Assembly: GCF_900539295.1 (NCBI RefSeq)
Contig: NZ_UQBH01000009.1
Span: 1 to 64,000, forward strand
Origin: an uncultured Megasphaera sp.
GTDB lineage: Bacteria; Bacillota; Negativicutes; Veillonellales; Megasphaeraceae
Length of the DNA: 64,000 nt
Direction: 5' to 3'
Position 1 is the first letter of the stretch, and every line of letters starts with the position of its first letter. The position numbers and the translations under genes are program-made. The notes below the pieces were generated by a model. It was not told where the DNA came from. It did no database searches and saw only the letters and a list, made by a program, of their open reading frames with translations. This document shows, one piece after another, positions 16,663-25,526 of the stretch.

Positions 16663-16714
16663 GGACAAAGTTAAATTACTTTTAATTGATTTTGGTATGT
16701 ACGGAAGGTATACT
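16663..16714 (+). promoter_or_regulatory. Activator box 2 and promoter of the PTS operon
   Basis: The box GACAAAGTTAAATTACTTT is repeated here. It is followed by -35 TTGATT (16686-16691), 17 bases, and -10 TATACT (16709-16714). Box and spacing match those before mtlR at 13563. Confidence 0.75.
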
Positions 16715-16804
16715 GTAACCATCAAGAGAGCAGCACAGTGCAGTCCGGAGTGCCGAGTCCTGCTCCGTCAATGGATTTTATGGTTACAAAATTGGAGGCT
16801 TACT

Positions 16805-18208
16805 ATGAAAGCAAAAATACAATCTTTCGGCCGCTTCCTCAGCAGTATGGTCATGCCGAACATCGGCGCCTTCATCGCCTGGGGTCTCATAACGGCACTC
16901 TTCATTCCCAGCGGCTGGCTGCCAAATGAACAGTTAGCCAAAATGGTCGGACCGTTCCTGACCTACGCACTTCCCTTACTCATCGCCTTCCAAGGCGGCA
17001 AGATCGTCGGCGGCCTTCGCGGTGCCGTCATGGGCGCCATCGCAACGGTCGGCGTCATCACCGGTACGACCTATACCATGTTCTTAGGGGCTATGGTCAT
17101 GGGCCCTCTGGCAGGCCTTGTCATCAAAAAGTTTGACGAAGCTGTCGACGGCCACATCAAACCGGGTTTTGAAATGTTAGTCAATAACTTCTCCGTCGGT
17201 ATCTTAGGCATGATCATGGCCATCATCGGTTTCGAACTCATCGGTCCGGTCATGGGCGTCATCCTCTCCTTCTTAACGGCCGGCGTCCAGTTCCTCTTAC
17301 AAGCCGGCATCTTCCCCCTTATCGGGCTCTTCGTTGAACCGGCAAAAGTATTGTTCCTCAACAACGCCATCAACCACGGCATCTTCACTCCCCTCGGAGC
17401 TGAACAAGTCGCCGAATCGGGCAAATCCATCTTCTACATGATTGAAACCAACCCCGGCCCCGGCGCAGGCGTTCTCTTAGCCTACTGGTTATTCGCGAAA
17501 GACAAGATGACCCGCCAATCCGCACCGGGCGCGCTCATCATCCACTTATTCGGCGGGATCCACGAAATCTATTTTCCGTACATCCTCATGAACCCGGCTC
17601 TTCTCTTAGCCACCATCGGCGGCAGCGTCGCAGCCCTGTTCTACAACATGATCTTCGATCTCGGCCTTTCCGGCCCGCCGGCTCCCGGCAGCCTCATTTC
17701 CTACTTGGCCATGGCACCGAAAGGCTCGACCCTGGCCGTCATCTTGAGTATCGTCATCGCAACGGCGGTATCCTTCTTCATCGCTTCGCCCATCATCAAA
17801 CTGTCTAATGCAAAATCGGGAGAATCCCTCGAAGAAGCACAGCAGAAGATGCAGGACATGAAAGCCGAATCGAAGAATGAAGCCGTAACGACGGCTGCAG
17901 CAGTCGACTTGAAACAGATTACCAACGTCGTCTTCGCCTGCGATGCCGGCATGGGCTCCAGTGCCATGGGTGCTGCCGTCCTGCAGAAAAAATTCAAAAA
18001 AGCAGGCCTTACAGACATCACCGTCAGTCATGCTTCCGTTTCTGAAGTTCCGGCAGATGCCCAACTCGTCGTTTGCCACAAAGACCTGGCAGACCGAGCC
18101 AAAGCCAGTGCCCCTAACGCCCGTCTGGTTACGATTACCAATTTTATGGCAGCTCCCGAATACGGCATGCTCGTCGATGAATTAGCCGCTGCCCGCAACG
18201 AAAAATAA
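16805..18208 (+). CDS. mtlA: PTS mannitol-type EIICB transporter
   Basis: A 467-residue protein, with GGAGG seven bases before the ATG at 16805. The first 330 residues are the EIIC membrane channel of the mannitol family, with the substrate-region motif GGIHEIYFPY near 250-259. The C-terminal EIIB domain has the phosphocysteine Cys379 in FACDAGMGSSAMG, the mannitol EIIB signature. It takes up and phosphorylates a hexitol, with EIIA supplied by the next gene. Because the downstream dehydrogenase is not MtlD, the exact hexitol is open. It is driven by the MtlR-box promoter. Confidence 0.93.
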   Translation: MKAKIQSFGRFLSSMVMPNIGAFIAWGLITALFIPSGWLPNEQLAKMVGPFLTYALPLLIAFQGGKIVGGLRGAVMGAIATVGVITGTTYTMFLGAMVMGPLAGLVIKKFDEAVDGHIKPGFEMLVNNFSVGILGMIMAIIGFELIGPVMGVILSFLTAGVQFLLQAGIFPLIGLFVEPAKVLFLNNAINHGIFTPLGAEQVAESGKSIFYMIETNPGPGAGVLLAYWLFAKDKMTRQSAPGALIIHLFGGIHEIYFPYILMNPALLLATIGGSVAALFYNMIFDLGLSGPPAPGSLISYLAMAPKGSTLAVILSIVIATAVSFFIASPIIKLSNAKSGESLEEAQQKMQDMKAESKNEAVTTAAAVDLKQITNVVFACDAGMGSSAMGAAVLQKKFKKAGLTDITVSHASVSEVPADAQLVVCHKDLADRAKASAPNARLVTITNFMAAPEYGMLVDELAAARNEK

Positions 18209-18222
18209 AGGAGACGTTCTCT

Positions 18223-18654
18223 ATGAATACGATTTTACAGAAGAAAAATATCATCCTGAACTGCCAACCCCAGCCTAAAGAAGATATCATCAAGAAAATC
18301 GGCAAGATTTTCTCTGAAGACGGCTATACCAGCGAAAAATATACCCAGGCCATGCTCGATAAAGAAGAAGTATTCAACACAGCCATCGGCAATGCCGTCG
18401 CCATCCCTCACGGTATTGAAGCCAGCAAGGGCGAAGTCAAAAAATCGGGACTGGTCATCATGACCTTCCCGGACGGCACCGACTGGGGCGGTGAAACGGT
18501 AAAACTCGTCATCGGCATCGCCGGTGTCGGCGACGAACACCTCGATATCCTGAGCAATATCGCCATCACCTGCTCCGATGAAGACGACGTCGAAGACTTG
18601 CTCCACAGCTCAGCCGACGACATCTTCAACACCTTCGCAAACATCGAAGCCTAA
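18223..18654 (+). CDS. mtlF: PTS mannitol-type EIIA component
   Basis: This 143-residue phosphocarrier passes phosphate from HPr to EIIB of the preceding transporter. The active His63 lies in AIPHG, the standard fructose/mannitol EIIA motif. A ribosome binding site (AAAGGAGA) lies in the 14-base gap after mtlA. Length matches MtlF. Confidence 0.94.
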   Translation: MNTILQKKNIILNCQPQPKEDIIKKIGKIFSEDGYTSEKYTQAMLDKEEVFNTAIGNAVAIPHGIEASKGEVKKSGLVIMTFPDGTDWGGETVKLVIGIAGVGDEHLDILSNIAITCSDEDDVEDLLHSSADDIFNTFANIEA

Positions 18655-18711
18655 ACAGCTTCATTACTCATAAAAAGACTACATCTACTTACCTATTAGG
18701 AGGATCTTACC

Positions 18712-19977
18712 ATGAAAACAAAAGCAGTCAGAATGTATGGCACTCGCGATTTACGTTTAGAAGAATTCGAACTCCCGGAAATTAAAGACGATGAAATTTT
18801 AGCGAAAATCATTACCGACAGCATCTGCATGTCGACGTACAAACTCGTTGAACAAGGAAAGAACCACAAACGAGCTCCGCAGAACATCGATACCAACCCG
18901 ATCATTACGGGCCATGAATTTGCCGGTGTCATCGTTAAAGTCGGCAAAAAATGGCAGGATCAGTTCAAACCGGGCATGCGCTTCGCTCAGCAGCCGGCCC
19001 TGAACTACAAAGGAAGCTTGGCTTCTCCCGGCTACTCTTATGAATTCTTCGGCGGCGATGCTACGTACTGCATCTTCCCCCACGAAGTCATGGAATTAGG
19101 TGCTCTCATGCCTTACGAAGGAGAAAGCTTCTACGAAGCCTCCTTAGGCGAACCCATGAGCTGCATCATCGGCGGCTATCATGCCAACTACCATACGAAT
19201 AAACAGAACTACGACCACGCGATGGGTACTAAAGAAGGCGGCAACATCATCATCCTCGGCGGCTGCGGCCCCATGGGCCTCGGTGCTGTCAGCTACGGCA
19301 TCCACTTCGAAAACAAACCGAAGCGCATCGTCGTCACCGATATCAACGATGCCCGCATCGCCAGAGCCAAAGAAGTCGTTTCCCCGGAATACGCAGCCGA
19401 ACACGGTGTCGAACTCATCTACGTCAACACGTCCAACATGGACACGGCTTATGATGAACTCATGGCTCTCACCGACGGCCATGGCTATGACGACGTCTTC
19501 GTATATACACCGATCCGCGCCGTCGCCGAACTCGGAGGCCGCCTCTTAGCTTTCGACGGATGCCTCAACTTCTTCTCCGGCCCGACGGACAAAAACTTCA
19601 GCGCTGAAATCAACCTCTACGACTGCCACTACACCAGCACCCATATCATGGGCACGACAGGCGGCAACAACGATGACCTCATCGAAGCCAACACCTTGGC
19701 AGCTAAAGGCATCATCGATCCGGCCGTCATGGTCACCCACGTCGGCGGCATCGACAGCATCGCTGAAACGACGCTCAATCTCCCCAACATCCCTGGCGGC
19801 AAGAAACTGGCCTATACCCAGTTCAACATGCCCATGACGGCGATCGAAGACTTTGCCAAACTCGGCGAAAAAGATCCGTTCTTCTTAGAACTGGACAAAT
19901 GCTGCAAAGCCCATAAGGGCCTGTGGAATGCCGAAGCCGAAAAAATGATCCTGAAACACTTCAACGTCGAAATCTAA
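18712..19977 (+). CDS. Zinc-type (MDR) dehydrogenase, sorbose-1-phosphate reductase-like
   Basis: A 421-residue medium-chain dehydrogenase. The N-terminus (KAVRMYGTRDLRLEEFELPEI) and the C-terminal half resemble SorE-type L-sorbose-1-phosphate reductases. Seen motifs are GHEFAG in the catalytic domain and the nucleotide loop IILGGCGPMGLGAVSYG. It is the third gene of the PTS operon, where most mannitol operons carry mtlD, an unrelated polyol dehydrogenase. By position it should oxidise the hexitol-phosphate made by the PTS to a ketose-phosphate. AGGAGG lies 8 bases before the start. The operon ends at a strong hairpin. Confidence 0.85.
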   Translation: MKTKAVRMYGTRDLRLEEFELPEIKDDEILAKIITDSICMSTYKLVEQGKNHKRAPQNIDTNPIITGHEFAGVIVKVGKKWQDQFKPGMRFAQQPALNYKGSLASPGYSYEFFGGDATYCIFPHEVMELGALMPYEGESFYEASLGEPMSCIIGGYHANYHTNKQNYDHAMGTKEGGNIIILGGCGPMGLGAVSYGIHFENKPKRIVVTDINDARIARAKEVVSPEYAAEHGVELIYVNTSNMDTAYDELMALTDGHGYDDVFVYTPIRAVAELGGRLLAFDGCLNFFSGPTDKNFSAEINLYDCHYTSTHIMGTTGGNNDDLIEANTLAAKGIIDPAVMVTHVGGIDSIAETTLNLPNIPGGKKLAYTQFNMPMTAIEDFAKLGEKDPFFLELDKCCKAHKGLWNAEAEKMILKHFNVEI

Positions 19978-20013
19978 TCACGCTTTCCTTCTCAAAATTC
20001 TCTATACAAAAGG

Positions 20014-20062
20014 AAAAAGACGAGTACCTGATGACCCCGGTTATCAGGTACTCGTCTTTTTT
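20014..20062. terminator. Bidirectional terminator
   Basis: A long perfect stem (AAAAAGACGAGTACCTGAT and its complement) surrounds a 10-base loop, with A and T runs on either side. It serves the PTS operon (+) and the convergent aldolase gene (-). Confidence 0.95.
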
Positions 20063-20148
20063 ATGCAGATCTGAAGCGGACGGCATCAAACATGTCACCT
20101 GCCGCATTAATTCTTTATTCATCTCAGATAACTCAGCCGCCATCACAC

Positions 20149-20928
20149 TTATTTTCGGATATCGGCTACGACTTGTTTATAAGCCTCGATAAGGATATTG
20201 AAGTCGAGGTTATGAGCGATGCCGTCATAGCCTTGGGTGATATAGTCTCTGGCCTGTTCCGTCGTACCGGTAAACATATAGCAAAGTTTTCCGGCGTCGT
20301 GGCAGGCCTTCAGGATTCTATCCGTCGCTTCTTTAAAGACAGGGCTATCAAATTGACCGGGGATGCTGAGGCAGGTCGAGAGGTCATAAGGGCCGATGAA
20401 GATGCCGTCCAGTCCTTCGATTTGAACGATGTCTTCGATTTGTTCCAGGGCTTCCTTCGTTTCGCACTGGGGCATGACCACCAAGCGATCATTGCTGTTG
20501 GCGTAGTATTCTTCCAAGGTTTCTGTCGCCGCCCAGGAGGCGTTACCAAAGCCTGTCCCTCTCCCTTTAATGAAGCCTCTTTGACCGATTGGAGCGTATT
20601 TTGCCAAGGCCACGGCCTTCTTGAAGTCATCCAGTTCCCGTAGGCAGGGCAGGATGATGGCCTGGGCTCCGCAGTCAGCCGCCCGCTGGATGTCTTTATG
20701 GTCGACGTTTGCTAAGCGCACGACAGGCACGAGATGCACCAATTCGGCCGCCCGGATGAGGTTCATCATCGTTTCTGTATCAAAGGGCCCGTGTTCCGTA
20801 TCGATGATGACAAAATCAAGGCCCGTATAGCCGAGGCATTCCACCTCGGCCATGTTTCCCATACTGACAAAGGTACCGACAGCGGCTTTTTTAGCCGCCG
20901 CCAGATCACGCAAGCGATTCAAAGACAC
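20149..20928 (-). CDS. HpcH/HpaI-family aldolase
   Basis: About 259 residues of the class II (metal-dependent) HpcH/HpaI aldolase/citrate lyase family, which splits 2-keto-3-deoxy acids to pyruvate and an aldehyde. Visible blocks are FVIIDTEHGPFD, VRLANVDHKDIQRAADCGAQ and GIFIGPYDLS. AAGGAGG lies 8 bases before a GTG at 20928, so I prefer this start over the ATG at 20946, whose own Shine-Dalgarno is about 18 bases away. It is a single gene ending at a shared terminator. The substrate is unknown. Confidence 0.85.
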   Translation of the reverse strand: MSLNRLRDLAAAKKAAVGTFVSMGNMAEVECLGYTGLDFVIIDTEHGPFDTETMMNLIRAAELVHLVPVVRLANVDHKDIQRAADCGAQAIILPCLRELDDFKKAVALAKYAPIGQRGFIKGRGTGFGNASWAATETLEEYYANSNDRLVVMPQCETKEALEQIEDIVQIEGLDGIFIGPYDLSTCLSIPGQFDSPVFKEATDRILKACHDAGKLCYMFTGTTEQARDYITQGYDGIAHNLDFNILIEAYKQVVADIRK

Positions 20929-20990
20929 GACAACATCCTCCTTCATAAGAACTAAATTTATAGTCTCCTTGGATAATCAGAAAGTTTAAC

Positions 20991-21515
20991 TTAATGCCGC
21001 ATCAGCGGTACGCTATCCAGCGGATCGGGCCCATAGTGATTGGGCCCCGTCGTCCCTTTAGCAAATAACAAGTAAAGACTGACGATCAAATCCGCAACCG
21101 GAACGAATAAAAAAAGATAAAACCAACCGCTCTTATTAAGGTCATGACAGCGTCGAATGGTCAGCATTACACCGGAAACGCAAACGGCAATAGCAGCGGG
21201 GATTACCAATAACAGCAATAGAGGAAAAGGTATAGCCAACATGACAAGTACTACAAAAACAAAGAATTCTGCGAGACTTCTGAATAAATACCGTTTGCGG
21301 TTGAGCCGGCCCCGATGGGAAAAGTACATTTCCCCAATCGTGTGCTCATGGGCAGGGTTTCCATCATAGTAATCCCCATTGGGAAAGGAGCTGTATTCAA
21401 CATGGGAAGCAAAATCATCTCTCCTCGAGGTACCTCCGACGGCCTTTCCGCACTTAGCACAAAACTTCGATCCTTCAGGGATTGGCGCTCCACAGTGTGA
21501 GCAAAACTTATCCAT
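20991..21515 (-). CDS. Zinc-ribbon DUF805 membrane protein
   Basis: A 174-residue protein. An N-terminal zinc ribbon (CSHCGAP and CAKCG) precedes a DUF805 membrane domain with about three or four helices and the family phrases YFSHRGRLNRKRY and IRRCHDLNKSGWF. The end GPNHYGPDPLD matches its neighbour at 21851. The function of DUF805 is unknown. The two genes look like diverged copies, one with and one without the ribbon. Confidence 0.8.
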   Translation of the reverse strand: MDKFCSHCGAPIPEGSKFCAKCGKAVGGTSRRDDFASHVEYSSFPNGDYYDGNPAHEHTIGEMYFSHRGRLNRKRYLFRSLAEFFVFVVLVMLAIPFPLLLLLVIPAAIAVCVSGVMLTIRRCHDLNKSGWFYLFLFVPVADLIVSLYLLFAKGTTGPNHYGPDPLDSVPLMRH

Positions 21516-21850
21516 AAGAATGCCTTCTTTCTAAAATATGATGCTTTCGGTGTATGAGCCCCCTTTATCAATCTGATAAGGCCACCGTAAAAACGAGCGT
21601 ATAATATACCGGCTCTTTCCCGTCCCCCCTGCCCCACCTCTTGTATTCAAAAGGTTCCGCCACTACTGTTCTATGAACAAAAAAACCGTAGCAGCAACGA
21701 ATGCGGCTACGGTCTGCACAACGTATAGGGACGGATTTTTCACAGGCCCGGTACGTGTTTATTCTCTAAGCTGACAATGACAGTAAGGCACAATGGGTTA
21801 CAGATATGGGTGGTACACAGGCAAATATCGCTGATATGTGGCTTTTTCTA
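21516..21850. other. Intergenic region with a terminator
   Basis: No supported gene. On the minus strand ACCGTAGC and GCTACGGT form a stem followed by TTTTTTTG (21678-21713), probably the terminator of the DUF805 gene at 21851. The rest holds no open frame or recognised RNA. Confidence 0.7.
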
Positions 21851-22189
21851 TCAGCCTGCAAACTGGCTGTCGAGGGGATCGGCACCATACTGGTTGGGAC
21901 CCGGCGTTCCGGCAGCAAACAGTAAATAGAGGGCAAAGAAGAAGTCGATGATGGGGATAAACATCAATAGGTAATACCAGCCGCTTTTATCAAGATCATG
22001 GCAGCGACGGATGCCCAACATGGCGGCACTGATGGTGGCAATGAAGGACACGGGGTAGGCCAAATAAGGCGATATTTGAGCCAATAAGGTACCTACGATA
22101 GTGGCAATGATCATAACAGCAAGAGTTCTGATGAAATAGCGCAGTCTGTTAAGTCGTCCGGTATAGGAAAAGTATTTTTCTTGTATCAT
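21851..22189 (-). CDS. DUF805 membrane protein
   Basis: This 112-residue protein starts at 22189 (MIQEKYFSYTGRLNRLRY), because AAAAGGAG lies just upstream. It has DUF805 motifs (IRRCHDLDKSGWYYLLMFIPI) and three or four helices, and ends GPNQYGADPLDSQFAG, nearly as in the gene at 20991. Function unknown. Confidence 0.8.
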   Translation of the reverse strand: MIQEKYFSYTGRLNRLRYFIRTLAVMIIATIVGTLLAQISPYLAYPVSFIATISAAMLGIRRCHDLDKSGWYYLLMFIPIIDFFFALYLLFAAGTPGPNQYGADPLDSQFAG

Positions 22190-22374
22190 GAGTTCTCCTT
22201 TTAAATAAACAATCCAAAAAACGCAAGAAATAATAGACAATCCATATCAAAAAACTCATATACTACCTGAGCTGTCGGCCCCTTCAGTTATGATGGTAAC
22301 ATATTTCTTCTTTTTTCTCTATATATTTTACAAACAGTTTTCATAAAAGCCGATTTTAAGCAGAAAAGTAAAAA

Positions 22375-23325
22375 TCAGGCACTGTATTTATGAAGATAGG
22401 ATGCATAATAAAATTCATCCGTCGTCATATTAATGAAGCGCATCCCCTCGACGATTCCCAAAAAGCCCGGAATAAAGGTCCAGCAAAATAAAGCATAGAC
22501 GATGCCGCGGACGTTTCGTTTCATGTAAAAATGGTGAATGCCCAATGACCCTAAAAAGAAAGCCAGGGCCGCCGTAATCAGCCGTTCTTCATTGATCTTA
22601 TGGCGCAGTTCCGGCGTAATGGATGAAAAGGTTCCGTCCGTATAGGCATCGAAGCGATGGGCTGCCCGCTGTTTCCACGCTGAAAAAGCGCTTTTCTTTC
22701 TCCGGCTCTGGCCGGATTCGGATTCCCGATAAACGCCTCGATTCGACAAATTGCGGGTCATGGCGACGACTTCTCCGTCAATAACCTGCAGTTCTCCCTG
22801 CAGAATCTCCGTAAATTGGTTCTCATAGGCCGCATCCATCTGAAGGAACAAGTCTCTTACCTTTTGCTTGGTCGTGACCACCTTCTGTGTCTTAAGACCC
22901 GTTGCCTCAAGCTGCTTATACTTGTGTACTAAAAACACGGCTCGGTCCTGATAGTAGTTAATAAAGGGCTCGGCCAAGGGAATCCGTTCCGGGTACTGCT
23001 GTAAATAGTAGAGGAGATTGCGGGCAATATGCTGCATATTGGAAGCCCTGTCCCATAGTTCCGAATCGGTCAGGCCCCACCGCTCGCCTTCCAGGCGATT
23101 AAAATCCGCTACGGCCTTCTCAAAGGCTGCATCATACCGGTTTGCCGACTTTCCCTTGCGCCGACCGAGCTTCAAGGACAGCCTGCGGGGCTGTCGTTCC
23201 AGCCGGTGGAGAATATAGAGGGAAAGGATGATGCCGATGGCTCCCACAGGGCGGCCATAAAAGAACCAGGCGCCGCCGCCAATAGCCATGCAGAGAAAAG
23301 AAAAGACATATAAAATATATTTCAA
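22375..23325 (-). CDS. XpaC-like and TM2-domain membrane protein
   Basis: This 316-residue protein has two N-terminal membrane helices (about 1-40), then a long helical cytoplasmic region. That region resembles the 5-bromo-4-chloroindolyl phosphate hydrolysis (XpaC) family, sometimes linked to tellurite-resistance TelA. The C-terminal TM2 domain (LGSLGIHHFYMKRNVRGIVY) adds two more helices. No catalytic residues are recognised. A good AGGAGG-type site lies just upstream. It stands alone between the DUF805 genes and tpiA. Confidence 0.7.
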   Translation of the reverse strand: MKYILYVFSFLCMAIGGGAWFFYGRPVGAIGIILSLYILHRLERQPRRLSLKLGRRKGKSANRYDAAFEKAVADFNRLEGERWGLTDSELWDRASNMQHIARNLLYYLQQYPERIPLAEPFINYYQDRAVFLVHKYKQLEATGLKTQKVVTTKQKVRDLFLQMDAAYENQFTEILQGELQVIDGEVVAMTRNLSNRGVYRESESGQSRRKKSAFSAWKQRAAHRFDAYTDGTFSSITPELRHKINEERLITAALAFFLGSLGIHHFYMKRNVRGIVYALFCWTFIPGFLGIVEGMRFINMTTDEFYYASYLHKYSA

Positions 23326-23400
23326 ACGAATACCTCCTTTATCACCTGTCCTTTATTGTACCAAAGTAGCAGCAGTCATGCAAAAGTCCGTTATAGACGC

Positions 23401-23434
23401 AAAAAACCCGCACGAATCGGAAGAGACGTGCGGG
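23401..23434 (-). terminator. Terminator of the glycolytic cluster
   Basis: On the minus strand CCCGCACG and CGTGCGGG pair, followed by six T, 15 bases after the tpiA stop. Confidence 0.9.
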
Positions 23435-23448
23435 GAAATGGAAATCAC

Positions 23449-24210
23449 TTATTTTACAACAGCATTGTTGATGATGGCTAAGAAATCATCGGCTTTGAGG
23501 CTGGCGCCGCCAACGAGGCCGCCGTCAATGTCGGCAGAACCGGTCAGTTCAGCGACGTTGCCGCCTTTGACGCTGCCGCCGTAGAGGACGGATACGTCTT
23601 CAGCTGCAGCTGCACTGTAGAGAGCTGCCAATTTTTTACGGATAATGGCGCAGACTTCTTCAGCCTGAGCAGCGCTGGCCGTCTTGCCCGTGCCGATAGC
23701 CCAGATCGGTTCGTAAGCGATGACGACTTTTTTGATGTCGGCTTCAGAGATGTCTTTAAGAGCATTTTCGATCTGGCCTTCGATCCAAGACTGCATGATG
23801 CCTTCTTCGCGCTGTTGCAGCGTTTCGCCGCAGCAGACGATCGGCGTTAAGTTGTGAGCAAGGGCTGCTTTCGTCTTCTTGTTGACCGTTTCATCTGTTT
23901 CATTGAAATAGGTCCGGCGTTCCGAATGGCCGAGGATAACATGTGTTACGCCGATATCGACGAGCATGGCCGGCGAAACTTCGCCCGTGAAGGCGCCCTT
24001 TTCTTCCCAGTGCATGTTCTGGGCAGCGACATGAATGGCAGTTCCCTTGGTCATTTCAACGGCCGTCGAAAGGTACGGGAAAACGGGAGCAATGACGACT
24101 TCAGCTTTTACGTCTTTGGGCATTTTTTCAACGAGGCCCTGGATCGTAGCCTTGGCATCAGCGCCTAAATGATTCATTTTCCAGTTACCGGCAATAATAG
24201 TTTTACGCAT
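23449..24210 (-). CDS. tpiA: Triosephosphate isomerase
   Basis: A 253-residue TIM barrel that interconverts dihydroxyacetone phosphate and glyceraldehyde-3-phosphate. It starts at 24210 (RKTIIAGNWKMN) with AAGGAGG upstream. The catalytic His is in ILGHSERR, the Glu in AYEPIWAIGTGKTA, and the phosphate loop in LYGGSVKGGN. It is the last gene of the cluster. Confidence 0.98.
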   Translation of the reverse strand: MRKTIIAGNWKMNHLGADAKATIQGLVEKMPKDVKAEVVIAPVFPYLSTAVEMTKGTAIHVAAQNMHWEEKGAFTGEVSPAMLVDIGVTHVILGHSERRTYFNETDETVNKKTKAALAHNLTPIVCCGETLQQREEGIMQSWIEGQIENALKDISEADIKKVVIAYEPIWAIGTGKTASAAQAEEVCAIIRKKLAALYSAAAAEDVSVLYGGSVKGGNVAELTGSADIDGGLVGGASLKADDFLAIINNAVVK

Positions 24211-24240
24211 AATAAATTTTCCTCCTTGGCCAGATCTGCC

Positions 24241-24285
24241 TGCCTCCTGTCGGTTCAAAACGCGTCGTCATGACGACGGGAGGCA
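24241..24285 (-). repeat. Large palindrome between pgk and tpiA
   Basis: The perfect 16-base palindrome CGTCGTCATGACGACG (24263-24278) is flanked by outer arms TGCCTCC and GGAGGCA. No T run follows, so it is not a terminator. It could be an mRNA-stabilising or processing hairpin that sets tpiA expression apart from pgk. Confidence 0.5.
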
Positions 24286-24325
24286 CAGGCATCCGGCGTA
24301 TGTATATGAATAGTTATGAAACGGC

Positions 24326-25507
24326 TTATTTATCGCTCAAGGCAACGACGCCCGGGAGCTGTTTGCCTTCGAGGTATTCGAGGGAAGCACCGCCGCCCGT
24401 CGAAATGTGGCTGATCTTATCGGCAAGGCCGGTCTTATTGACAGCCGAAACGGAGTCACCGCCGCCTACGATGGAAACAGCGTCGGAATCAGCAACGGCT
24501 TTAGCAACGGCTTCGGTACCTTTTGCGTAATTTTCCATTTCAAATACGCCCATAGGTCCGTTCCAAACGATGAGTTTCATGGAAGCCAATTCTTTAGCGA
24601 AGAGTTCCTGGGTCTTGGTGCCGACGTCGAGGATCATCCAATCGGCCGGAACGGCATCGACGGAAACGACTTTGTGATCGGCATCATTTTTGAATTCAGC
24701 AGCGACCATGACGTCGACCGGCAGAAGCAGTTTCGTACCCTGTTCTTTTGCCTGGGCAATGAGTTCTTTCGCCAAATCGATTTTATCGGCTTCAACGAGG
24801 GATTTGCCGATGCCATAACCCTGAGCGGCCAAGAAGGTGTTGGCCATGCCGCCGCCGATGATCATGAGATCGACTTTCGGCAAGAGGTTGGAAATAACTT
24901 CGATCTTATCGGATACCTTAGCACCGCCGATGATGGCTGCGAAAGGATGTGCCGGGTTATCGACAGCGCCGCCGATAAAGCGGATTTCTTTTTCGAGGAG
25001 GAAGCCCGAAGCCATGGGCAGGAACTGAGTAATGCCGGCTACGGAAGCGTGGGCACGGTGGCAGCAGCCGAAAGCATCGTTGATGCCGACTTCAGCCAAG
25101 GAAGCGAGCTGACGAGCGAAGTCTTCGCCGTTCTTTTCTTCTTCCTTGTGGAAGCGGAGGTTTTCCAAGAGGAGCACTTCGCCCGGTTTGAGGGCGTCGG
25201 CCATGGCTTTCGTTTCAGCACCGACACAGTCGGGAGCGAATTTGACGTCGACGCCGAGGAGTTCAGACAGGCGTTTTGCGACCGGTTTCAAAGAATATTT
25301 TTCGACAACCTGTCCCTTCGGACGGCCAAGGTGGCTGGACAAGATGACAGCCGCATTGTGTTCGAGCAAGTATTTGATCGTCGGCAGCGTCTTCTGGATA
25401 CGCGTATCGTCGGTGATGTTGCAGTTTTCGTCAAGAGGTACGTTAAAGTCTGCACGGACAAAAACGCGTTTGTTTTCGACATTGACGTCGGTGATTGTTT
25501 TTTTCAT
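24326..25507 (-). CDS. pgk: Phosphoglycerate kinase
   Basis: This 393-residue kinase makes ATP from 1,3-bisphosphoglycerate. It shows the N-terminal substrate motif [21 protein letters not shown], and the C-terminal nucleotide loop [20 protein letters not shown] precedes the start. It lies 19 bases after cggR and 115 bases before tpiA. Confidence 0.98.
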   Translation of the reverse strand: MKKTITDVNVENKRVFVRADFNVPLDENCNITDDTRIQKTLPTIKYLLEHNAAVILSSHLGRPKGQVVEKYSLKPVAKRLSELLGVDVKFAPDCVGAETKAMADALKPGEVLLLENLRFHKEEEKNGEDFARQLASLAEVGINDAFGCCHRAHASVAGITQFLPMASGFLLEKEIRFIGGAVDNPAHPFAAIIGGAKVSDKIEVISNLLPKVDLMIIGGGMANTFLAAQGYGIGKSLVEADKIDLAKELIAQAKEQGTKLLLPVDVMVAAEFKNDADHKVVSVDAVPADWMILDVGTKTQELFAKELASMKLIVWNGPMGVFEMENYAKGTEAVAKAVADSDAVSIVGGGDSVSAVNKTGLADKISHISTGGGASLEYLEGKQLPGVVALSDK

Positions 25508-25526
25508 GAATAGGTTCCTCCTCTAA

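Noticed and set aside
21808..21816. GGGTGGTAC motif resembling a T-box
   Set aside because: The rest of the T-box (CCGCGG), a stem I and a following terminator on that strand are missing.
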